Shown: one piece after another, positions 31,501-43,500 of the stretch
Layout of the letters: each line of letters begins with the position of its first letter
Numbering within the stretch: position 1 is the stretch's first letter
Assembly: GCA_963734865.1 (NCBI GenBank)
Contig: CAVTIV010000007.1
Coordinates: 620,001 to 684,000 of the forward strand
Length of the DNA: 64,000 nucleotides
Reading direction: 5' to 3'
Source: CBDCUW01 sp963734865
GTDB taxonomy: Bacteria > Planctomycetota > Planctomycetia > Pirellulales > Pirellulaceae
Program-made: the position numbers and the translations under genes
The notes under the pieces: generated by a model
Told to the model about the DNA's origin: nothing
What the model saw: only the letters and a program-made list of their open reading frames with translations
Database searches by the model: none

Positions 31501-34500
31501 CTTGCTTCCGGCAGTGGAGGAGGCATCTTCGCCGCCCATAGTGACACCGGCGGACGAACCTGGACGTCCCAGCTCTTGGCGAACGGGAACGACGGCCTGC
31601 CGCCCGCTGCGGGCAGCCCGGTAGCGGCGTTTGATCAACTCGGGAACCTTTTCCTCGCCTACGTCGGTGCGGATTTCAACAATATTGTGGTAGCGATCAG
31701 TACCGACGGGGGCATGACATTTGAGCTTTTGAACGAACAGTCCAGTGGATCTGCAGGGTCGACCGATGGAGAACCGACGCTCGACCAGCCAACCATTGCG
31801 ACTGGGCCTAGCAGCATCGCCAACGGCAGCGTCTGGATCGCTTTCCAGGATCGCGACTCGGGAACCATTTCGGTGCTTGGCGCGGGGTGAGCGGGTTGGG
31901 CGCCGCCAATGTCCTCCCGTTCATGGCGACGTCAATCCCCGGCCAAGGAAGAGCCGCAGATATTCAAGTGGGACCCGAAGGCCAAGTAATGGTGATTTGG
32001 GAAACTGCACCACAGGATGGCGTCCGGGAGATCTATGCCAGTCAAAACCCGCATGGCTTGCAGACCGTCGAGTTTTCTCCGCCCCTGCCGGTTGCCAGCA
32101 GCTACCTTGGCGCCATCGGAACCCTGCCAGCCATCCCCGGTGGCGTGAACGCTGTCGGGGCCAACGTGGCATGGGATCGAAGTGGCGGAGCCAATCATGG
32201 GCGGATCTATATCGTCTATGCCGATGTCGCCGCGCGGCACTGCGAGATCGACTTCGAGCCACTTCCGGAGGGTACCGACTACAACCACACAAACATTTGC
32301 ATGACGTCGTCCAACGACGGCGGCAGCTCGTGGGATATTCCGCGAGTGGTCAACGAGGAATCGGCAGCGGGGTCGACGGTTAGCCGGTTTTTCCCCAGCG
32401 TCGCGGTAAACCCTCTGCAAGGCGTGATTGCTGTCGGTTGGTATGACACCAGCGGAGACCCGATCAATGGTGTGCAAACGCGGTTTCGTATCGCGGCCTC
32501 GAACGACGGTGGGAACACGTTTGGTTCCAGCGTTTCTGCCAGTTTGGGATCATCCGACGCGACCGAAGCAGGACTCCATTCGTTTGGGGCCGCGCCCAAC
32601 AATGGTGATTACGCGTCGTTGAATTTTAGCGTCGGATCGGGGTCGCTGAATGCTGCCTGGACCGACAACAGTCCGACGCTGCTTTTGAATCCTGATCGGC
32701 CACAATTCGAGATATCGTTTGCAGCCATCGGCATCATGAACGTCCGCCCATCTCGCGCCGCGATCCGACCACTGCCGATATTCGGCATTGAGGGGACGCC
32801 GATTCATGCACCGGTCGCGACCTTCACACATCCCGACGCTTCGCGTATGGCAAGCGACTTTACAGCCTTGATTGATTGGGGCGATGACAGCATCACGCCA
32901 GGGACCATTTCTGGTTCGGGTTCGCTGTTTACCGTCGCCGGTAGCCACACCTATGCGAATGAGGGGCGCATATCGTTTGGATCACCGTGCACGACCGCGT
33001 CACGAATGTTGACAGCATCGCGGTGAACAACATCAGCGAGTCGAACGCGCATGAAGCCGAAGGTGTGATCGTCGTCGATCCCACGAACCCCGATCGCGTG
33101 TTCGCTGCCACAGTGAGTGTTTCGGAATCGGGCCAAGATCTACTGAAATCGTATAGCACCGATGGGGGTGTGACATGGAACACGTCGCAGGTCGGCGGTT
33201 CAGACGGTCTTCCGGCAGCCTGTTGTCACCCCGCGGCAACGTTTGACCAGTTTGGAAACCTGTTCTTTTTCTACCGCGACAAAGCCGAGAACAACATTCA
33301 TGCCACCCGGAGCACCGATGGCGGACAGACGTTCCCATTCGAAGCGGTCATTGCAGGAGCAGATTATCCGTCAATCGTGACCGGCCCCGGATCCGACGGG
33401 GCCCCCGCAAGCATCTGGACAGCCCACGAGGCTGCCGGCACTGGGAGTGCGCCATCGATCGTCGTCACCGGTGCCCCTGTCTTTCAATTGGATGACGTCG
33501 GATCGCTGCAGGAGTTCGTGCTGGACGACGATGGGGTATCCCGTCATTTTCCAGAGATTGCGATCGGCCCTCAAGGACAAGTTCTGGTGAGCTATGCCTC
33601 CAATTTGGGCGGAGCTGGCGACGCTGCCTTCTACGCTCATCTCGATCCAGATGGCCTCGGACCGCTGCCCTTTGGGCCTGCGATTCAGATCACCGAGACG
33701 TCGATCTTTCCCCGTTTATCATTGGAAATACCGGGACATGGCAGCCGAGAGATCACGGCGGGTATGAATCTGGCATGGGACCAAAAAAGGGGAGAATTCG
33801 GCAGGTTGTACATGACTTTCACCGATCGATCGGCAAGCAATTCACTCGATACCGACATCTTCCTGGTCTATTCGGACGACAGTGGGGAAACGTGGACGGG
33901 CGGGCTTGTTTTTAGCGTGGCTGCCGATCAGGCAACGCTTCTTGACATCGGCGTCATTAGCAACGACCTGCAGGATGCGTTCGTGAACAACGGACTGGCT
34001 CTGTCGGAAGTCGCATCGGTAGAACCGATCGCGGATCAGCTTTGGAAAATCGTCGACGGCGACCGACGCTTCCTCGTCCGCTTCAACGCCGCAGAGGATC
34101 GCCTTGATGTCGAACGAGAGCGGATTCCGATCGGCGCGAGTGCAGCGGCGCATCAGTTTCAACCGAGCATCGCCGTCGACCCCAGTACTGGGAATCTGGC
34201 GGTCGGGTGGTACAGCACGCTTGGTGATGACTCCAACAGCACGACTGTTTTCCGACTGGCCGTGAGTAGCGATGGCGGCCGAAGCTTCTCCAACCCAATG
34301 ACCGTCAGTCCAGGTCGTTCGGATGCAACGTACCCCACAATGAGCGATAACGCTCGAGCGTTCCAGTACGGCGATTACGCAAGAATTGCCTTTGTTGACG
34401 GTATCGTGCAGCCCATCTGGGCCGACAACAGCAGCAAACTACCAGACAACCCGCGTAACGCACATTTTGAGATCGCCAACGCGCGGGTCGGCATCGCCAA

Positions 34501-37500
34501 CATCGGCGGCGTCCCGCCGATCGTGAAGGCCAACACACTGACCATGACCGAGGGGAGTGAAGTCACCGAAACGGTCGCGACGTTCAGCGATCCCGATCCC
34601 GACGGAGAGGGCCCAAGCGATTACTTGGCGCTCATTGACTGGGGCGACGGTCATGAATCGATTGGCATGGTCGAGTTAGACGAGCCTGGTTATCGAGTCA
34701 CCGGAACCCACGAATACGTCGAGAAAGGAACGTATGAAACGACGGTCGCAATCACAAATCTGACCGCACCGTACTCCCCGCCGACGGTGGCAATGGGTAT
34801 CGCCAATGTTGATGACGCAACGCTCACGCCGATCAACCACAGCCTGCATGTGATCAAAAACGTCGCTTTCACCGAGACGATTGCGTTCTTTACCGATGAC
34901 AACTCGCACAGCAACCCGACAGATTTCACGGCGACGATTCAATGGGGTGATAACACAACCAATACCGTGGCGGCGATCGATTTCATTGGGACGGCCGATG
35001 GGAGCAACCTCTATGCCGTCCTCGGTTCACATAGCTATGCCGACGAGCAAACCTACACAACGACCGTCACGATCACCGAGACCGGCGGGGCCACCATCGT
35101 TGCGTCGGGCCAAATCGTCGCGGGCGATCCGCCCATCTCCGTCGTCCCGCAGGGACAAACCCCCTATCTGATCAAAGCATTGGAAGACATCTTCTCCCAC
35201 TTCGGGCCCGCCAACGGACCAACGGGAAACCTGCCCCTGTTTGACGCACCGCTGTTGAACGGTCCGACCGTCGCGGGCGATAGCGGGCTGGCCCAGTTCG
35301 AAGTGTTGGGGACCGTTGACACGTATGACGGCGCCTATACCGCCGAGATTGACTGGGATGACGGTACCTCGACCTACCCGGCCGATATCACCCTGCAGGA
35401 CAACATCTTTACGGTCACCGGCCAGCATGCGTTTCAACAAGGCGGCACGCTGTTTCCCACCGTCACATTGTTCGATGACAGCGGCGGGTCGGCGACCGCG
35501 ACCCTCGTGGCCCACGTCGGTCGCAATGTGACCAGCGATGTCACAGCCAGCAGCAGCGGCCTCACATTCAATCCGTCCACAAACCTATTTCATGGCAATC
35601 TGAGTGTCGTCAACACCAGTAACGCGAACCTCACCGGACCGTTCCTGATTGTGTTCAGCGGCCTGCCGCCTGACGTCGATTTGGCGAACAAGAACGGCGT
35701 GACCGATGATGGGGATCCGTACCTTGTATCGAATCAGGCATTATTGTTTGTCGGACAGTCATTACCGCCGCTGCCCGTTCAATTCGCGGCGTCCGCACAA
35801 AGTGCTGTGACCTACACAGCCAAGACTTACGCTGAAGTACCAGACCTGTTTTCATCAGCTGCCGCAGCCGCTTCAGCGACTTTCGCGAAAGCACCGGACA
35901 TTGCATCGGGCGTATCGTTCGAATCGAACCAGGGGCAAACCGATGAGCAGGTCGATTTTTTGGCTGCCGGGCAAAGCTATACGATCTTTCTGACGCCGCA
36001 AGAAGCGGTCATTCGACTGAATGCTGACCTCGAATCAAATACTGGGTCTTCCGCATCGAGTGTCGTTCGCATGCGATGGGTCGATGCGCAGCCCGATCCG
36101 ATTGTCGTTGGATTGGGACAACAGCCTGGTGCGAGTCACTACCTGATCGGCAGCGACCCCGCGGATTGGCAGACCGGAATCGAGCGATTCTCCAGTGTTC
36201 GATACCACGACATCTACACGGGCATCGATTTGGTCTATTACGGTAATCAGGGAGAGCTTGAATATGACTGGATCGTCGATCCACGTTCGGATCCCAATCA
36301 AATCGTCGTCGATTTCCATGGTGCTGACGAACTGACGTTGGATGACGCCGGACGACTGGTGCTGCAAATCGGTGACCAGCAACTGGTGCTGCAGCAGCCA
36401 GTGATGTACCAGACCGTCGGCAACGATCGCGTGCCGGTGTCCGGAGGATACCGGCTCTTGGACGAGAATCGAGTTGGCTTTGACGTCGGGACGTACGATG
36501 CATCCAGCACACTGATCATTGATCCCGTGTTGGACTACTCGTCGTACCTGGGCGGTCAGTCCAGTGACGAAGGCACCGGCATTGATGTCGATGCCGAAGG
36601 CAATACCTACGTCACTGGTTTCACCAGTTCGCTCAACTTTCCGACATTGAATGCGGTTCAAAGCAATCCATTCGGCATCGTCGCGTTCGTTACGAAATTG
36701 GATCCGACCGGACTCCCGGTCTACTCGTCCTACTTGGGTGGCCTTGGGACGACCCGCGGATATGGTGTCGCAGTGGACATGGACGGGCATGCGTACGTCG
36801 TGGGCGAGACTTGTTCGGTCGATTTCCCGACGGTCAACGCGGTGCAGCCAACACCGGGACACCCTACGTGCCTCGAGGACGGATTGCTGCAAGGCGACGG
36901 ATTCGTCACCAAGTTTGCAATCGACGGATCAAACCTTGAATACTCCAGTTTCCTCGGCGGCTCCCTGTTCGATGTCGCCTTCGATGTGGCCGTCGACAGC
37001 TTGGGTTCGGCATATGTCACGGGACGTACCGCGTCGGTCGATTTTCCGACCAGCGATCAATCGCTGCAGCCCTCATACGCCGGCTTAGACGACGGCTTCG
37101 TCACCAAGCTCGCGCCAGACGGATCTGCATTGCAGTATTCGACTTACCTGGGCGGATCGATGCGAGACCTTCCTCTGGCGATTGCCGTGGACGCGGCCGG
37201 GAATGCGTATCTCGCGGGCAGGACCCAGTCGAACGATTTCCCCTCTGTCGCCGCTTTCGTGAACGACTACCTCGGTTCGGAGGATGCATTCGTCACCAAG
37301 ATCAATCCTGACGGTTCGGTGATCGCCTATTCCAGTTTTCTGGGCGGCAGTGACGAGGATCTGGGTCTTGGCATCGCCGTCGATGCTGTTGGCAACGCTT
37401 TCGTGACCGGCGTGACTCGATCCTCGGATTTTTCAACCCTCGATCCTTTTCAATCAACCAATCGAGGTGGTACGGACGCGTTTGTTGTCAAGCTGGATCC

Positions 37501-40500
37501 ACTGGGTGCTGGCGTTTTCGCCACCTACCTGGGCGGAAGCGACGATGATCAGGCAAACGCGATCGCGATCGGTCCCGACGGGAATATACTCATCGCCGGC
37601 CGCACGTCATCGCTGGACTTCCCCCTTCGCGATTCCGTTCAATCGCTTCACCGGGGAGGACAATTCGATGGATTCGTAACAGCGTTTCGAGGCGACGGAC
37701 AGGCGTTGGCCTACTCCACCTACTTGGGTGGCAGTGGTCGCGATGAATTGAGCGACATCGCCGTGGACGCAGCAGGCGACGCGCACCTGGTCGGCGTCAC
37801 CGAATCGGTCGACCTGCGCACGGTCAACGCGTCACAAAGTTCCATCGCCAGCGTCTGTCAATCATCGCTTGATTGCAGCACCGTCGCGCCAGACGCGTTT
37901 GTGGCCAAGATAGCTCACCAGGGATCCGGGAAGATTTCGATCTTCAACCAAACGGTCGCGGCAACCGAAGGCGTGGAGTTTACGAACGTTGTTGCAGTCT
38001 TTAGCGATACCGATAGCGATACCGCCGATGACTACATGGCGACGATCGATTGGGCGGACGGCTCAACGTCTCAGGGATCCATCAGCGGGAACGGAAACGG
38101 TTCTTTTGAGATCCGCGGCTCACATACATACGATCGGTTCGGAACTTACGCGGTGAAGACCACTCTGTTTGATCACGACGGAAGCACCGTTCATCCGACA
38201 CAATCCGGTGACGATTATGAGGGCCCCCGCCAATATCAAGTTACGATCGACACCAGCGAATTGTCGGGTTCCCCGGGGTTCATCCGAGTGCAGTTCAACC
38301 CGGCAATGTCACCGCCAGATAGGGGCGCCGTTGTCCAGTTGACGGATTTCGACAGCGACGGAGTTTTCAGTGGAGATCCAGAATACGTCGGCGGCGCCCA
38401 AGGATCGCTGCTAAGTGTTGTCAGCCTGCGGAACGAAAGTCTGCTCAACCAATTCACTCAAGCGATTCAATTTGGCAGCCTGGTCACATTCGACGTACTG
38501 ATCAGTGACGATGCCGTGTTCGGCATGAACTCGCACATGCTGGGGAACCGTTTTTCCGTGCAACTTTTCGACGCCGATGCGACCACGCCACAGTTGACAA
38601 CGGATTCGTCTGGAGCCGTGGTCTCGATCGACCTCAACTCCGACCGGAGTGTTTCCGCCAGGGTCTACCCGGACGCCAATGGCCGAGTCGCTGCGTCGAC
38701 GATTCTGATCAATGACGTGGTCGTTGGCGATGCGCCGTTCGAAGCCGAAGACGTGGCGATTGTAGCGCGAGAGGGCGAGGAGTTCAGCGGAATCGTGGCC
38801 CGGTTCAGCGACAGTAACACCTTGACGATTCCACAGGACTTCGTTGCGACAGTCGACTGGGGCGATGGCGTCATGTCCTCCGCCGAAATCGTGCCCCAGG
38901 GATCGGGTCAATTTGCGGTCTTGGGGACGCACACCTACATCAAATTTGGCGACTACCCGCTCCGTGTCCTGATTGAGTCCCTGGGAGGCCGCTCGGCCAC
39001 GGCCTTCGGAGCGGCGTCGGAGGTGTTCGACATCCATGCCGCTCGACCGACCGTGGTTGGCAGTGGCAGCACCGCGTTGATCACGGATGTCAATCGGGAT
39101 GGGATTCCCGATGCCGTTGTTGCCGAGTTGTTTTCATCCGATCAAATCAGCGTGTTCCTGGGGCGGGGCGATACAACTTTTGGGGCACCGGTGACGTTTC
39201 CCTCGGGTCTCATTCCCAGCGCAATCGCGCGTGGGAGACTTCGACAACGACGGACGACCGGATGTCGTCGTGGGAGACACCGCGGACCAGGAACTTCACG
39301 TACTTCTAGCAGCAGACAATGCAACGTTTGGCCAACCGATTCTGGCCGGCCAGATCGGAGGTGCCCCGGTATCGTTTGCGACCGATGATCTTAACGGCGA
39401 CGGCAATCTCGATCTGGTTGCCGGTCTCGGGTGTGGACCGTTTTGCGCCGAATCGGTCTCGATCATGCTGGGCAATGGCGACGGAACGTTCGGCCCGGCG
39501 GTGGCCGTGCCGGTGGATACCGGGCCCGGTGAGGTACTCACTACGGATCTCAATGATGACCATCGACCTGATGTGATTGTCAGCAACGGACTCGCCCAGA
39601 CAGTCAGTGTTCTGCTCGGGAACGGCGATGGCACTTTCGTTGCGGCCATGACCACCGAGACGTTCGGACGGGTTCGAGGATTTGATGTCGGAGACGTAGA
39701 CTTGGACGGTAATGTCGACCTGGTCTTCGGACTGGACGATGAAATCGTTGTCCGGCCAGGGAACGGCGACGGCACATTTGGTACCGGAACATCGCTGTCC
39801 GCCGTCGGCGAAAACCGAGTCACCGCCATCGACTTCAACGACGATGGAAAGCTGGATTTGGTGGCATCGGATCGAGGGCAACCGTTTAACTCGCCCTACA
39901 CACCCGGAGCGGTCAATGTCCTGCTCGGTAACGGCGATGGAACGTTCCTGCCGGTGTCGAGATATGCGGGACCGACGCATCCCACGAACCTCTGGTTTGC
40001 TGATTTCGATGGCGACGGCGCCCTCGATGTCGCCGCGACTGAAGACGCGCCCTTCGGCACGATCGGATTGTTCAGCGTGACGCGGGGTGATGGCCGCGGC
40101 GGGCTCGTTTCTCCATTCGTTCAAATCGCCAGCCCCAAGGTCCCTCCGGTAGCGAATCCCTCGGTCATCGTTGCGATCAGCGCCGATCTGAACGGTGACG
40201 GTCTCGATGACCTCGTGTCGCTGAACCGGGATCCCAATGAATCCGAACCGATCATCGTCCAGCTGTCCAATGGTGACGGCACACTCGCCACACCGTCCCT
40301 GTTCGGTTCCGGCGGGCGGGGGCCCGGTGCGGGCGAGATCGCGGACCTGAACGGGGACAGCATACCCGATCTGGTTGTTACGAATTTGAACAACCCCCGC
40401 GTCGTCGGTGTGCTGTTGGGCATCGGTGACGGATCGTTCGCAGCAGCCGATACCTATCCGCTCACAGACGCACCGGCAACCGATGTCACTGTGGGCGATG

Positions 40501-43500
40501 TTGATGAAGATGGAATTCCCGACCTGATCATCGCGTCGGCAAGGTCCAGCCGCGTCATGTTCGGCAATGGTGACGGGACGTTCCAAGCCCCCTCTTTCAA
40601 CTTCGCCGGATCGTTTGTGATCCAGACCCTGGCCCTTGCCGATTTTGATGGTGACAACCACCTCGACGTTGCCGGTTTGCAGAGTCCGACCCTCCAGGAA
40701 GGCATCGCGGTCGTCTTCCTTGGAAGAGGCGATGGCACATTTCAACCCGGAAAACCTGCCACCATTGGCGCGCGGCCCACGTCGCTGGCCGTGGCGGATC
40801 TCAACAGCGACGGGATACTCGACATCGCAGGCGCCAACGCGGGAGGAGTCGCGGGCGACGCGAGCCTGGGAATCCTGTTGGGCATTGGCGACGGTACATT
40901 CATGCCCGTTGTGCCGTACGAGGTTCCTGGCGCTGCGTTGGCGATCCACGCTGCCGATTACGACAATAATGGTCAAATCGACTTGGCGGCGCTCGTGACT
41001 CTGGGAACGGACGAAGATGACACCAGGGCGATCGCCCTGTACTTCAATGTCACCGACGGCACGCTGCCCGAACCTCACTTCTATCACACGTCGTCATCTC
41101 GGACCCAGGCCATCACGCCGGGCGACTTTAACGGTGACGGCGGGATCGATATCGGGACCGCCAACGGGATTCAAAACACGGTTTCGATCATTCTGAATGC
41201 GGTATCGAAGTCGGGTGCTCAGGTCGACAACGCGCAGCTGATCGCTAGCGGAAGCGAATTCAATCCCGTTGCGAACATCGAATTCACGACCACGGCGGCA
41301 TTGTTCACCGATGACAACCCGTTCTCGAATGTCGACGATTTTTCAGCGATCATCGATTGGGGAGATGGCATCACCTCGGATGGGACCGTCATCGCGGGCA
41401 CCGCGGGAGGCTACCGCATCGTCGGATCCCACACCTATGCCACGACGGGAGACTACTCGCTGGCCGTAAACATCATGGACGCGGGGAAGCTGAGCGCGAC
41501 TGCGAGCAGCCATGCCCACGTATCCAGTGAGGACCAGACGATCATCGCCAGTGGTACAACGTTCATGGTTGCCGAAGACACCTTCTTTTCCGAGGTTGTT
41601 GCGACGTTCACCGATCAAGACGTCAATGGAACGATCCACGATTACGCGGCGACAATCCACTGGTCCGATGGCCAGATCTCAGCTGGAACGATCGTCGCTA
41701 ACTCCATGCAGGGATTTGATGTCGTCGGAATGCATACCTACGCACTACCCGATACTTACACGGTCAATGTCGTGATTCGGAGTCTGAGTAACGAGGCATA
41801 CCCGGTCGACAGCACCGTCACGGTGCTCGACGTTAATGACCCGCCCCTGTTCACAAGCACACCAAATACCGCTGTGGCGGCGAGATCTGTTTACGCATAC
41901 GAGATCATGGTGCATGACGAGGATGATGCCGATTCGGAGCTGACCATTGACGCAATATCGGTCCCGACGTGGCTCACCTTGGTCGATCATGCCGATGGCA
42001 CCGCCACCTTAAGTGGTGTCCCACAGCGTGCCGACGAAGGAACGCATTCTCTGGAGCTCCGAGTGATGGACGACGGACACGCATCGACAACGCAATCCTT
42101 TCTGATTGTGGTTGACAACTTTCCGTATATCGATGATCAGGCATTCGTGATTCCCGAGAACAGCCCGAATGGGACCGCTGTTGGTACGATTGCTGTCCGT
42201 GACGCCAATGCGACGGATGAGCTCAGCTTCAATATCTCTAGCGGGAAGTGATACCACCGCATTCGCGATCATGGAGACGACCGGAGAGTTGGTTGTCGTC
42301 GACTCTGATCAACTGAACTTTGAATCCTCGCCGACGTTCGCCTTTTCGGTAAGCGTGACCAAGGCCGGTGGGGGAAGCGACGAAGCAAGAATCGTCGTGC
42401 AGTTGGCAAATGTCAACGAGGCACCGACCATTTCAGTTCCTCCGCCGATCAACATTTCCGAGGATACGTCACTGCTGTTCGGTTCGACAGCCGATACGAC
42501 AATCTCCATTGCTGATCAAGATGTCGCGGCGGGAAACGTAAAGGTAATTCTGACCGCCACCGCAGGCACGATCGAAATCGCGGCCATGCCCGGTCTCCGT
42601 TATCTGGGCAGCGCATCGGGAAGCCAACTGTCGATATTCGGCCAATTGGCGGACATCAATACGGCGTTGGGCGGACTGAGATTCAAGCCGGCAACCGATT
42701 TCTTTGGACAAGCAAGCCTGCGGATTACCGCCTCGGACCTGGGAAATAGCGGCATCGGCGTCTCGCAGACCGATGACGAGATCATCGAAATCAACGTGGC
42801 TGCGGTCAACGATCCACCGATCTTCGATCCGATCGCGGACATGGTGATGTTCGAGGATTCGTTGCCTGTGAGTTTGTCAATCACCGGGATTCAGGCAGGG
42901 CCGACAAACGAAGCTGGGCAAACCGTCACTCTCAGCGCGATATCGAGCAATCCCGACCTGATCGCGACACCAGTGGTTTCCGGATCGGGCTCAACACGGC
43001 AGCTGGTCCTGACGCCGGAATCGAATGCCAATGGTACTGCGACGATTACAGTTACCGCGATTGACGACGGCGGCACGTCGGGAGAGGGGGCCGGGAAATT
43101 CTCCCGTCAGTTTTCGGTGACCGTGCGCTCGGTAATCGATCCGCCTGATCTTGCCGACGACCTGTATCAGATTGATGAAGACAATTCACTCGAGATTGAC
43201 GCCCCGGGCGTGCTCGGCAACGACACGACTGACGATGTCGTCGTCGCCACACTCCTGGTCGCACCTTCGCGCGGAGACTTGGCGCTGAATGCCGACGGGT
43301 CCTTTCGGTATACACCAAACCAAGACGCCTTCGGCGAGGACAGTTTTGTTTATCGAGCAACGGACTCCACTGGTGCAAGTGGTACGGCGACAGCTCGAGT
43401 TATCGTTCGACCGATCAACGATGCACCGGTCGCTCATGAAGATGATGTGATTACGTTGCAAGATTCGGAAATCGTCATCGATGTGCTGGCCAACGATCTG

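Noticed and set aside
39306..41087. 593-codon open frame on the minus strand
   Set aside because: It is antisense to the FG-GAP repeat array; the periodic GGNGACGG-type codons keep the reverse frame open.
31887..42251. Reading the giant gene as five separate surface-protein genes
   Set aside because: Each junction falls inside a domain (BNR, PKD, FG-GAP, cadherin) that continues without loss after a one-base correction, and the inner pieces lack starts and signal peptides.
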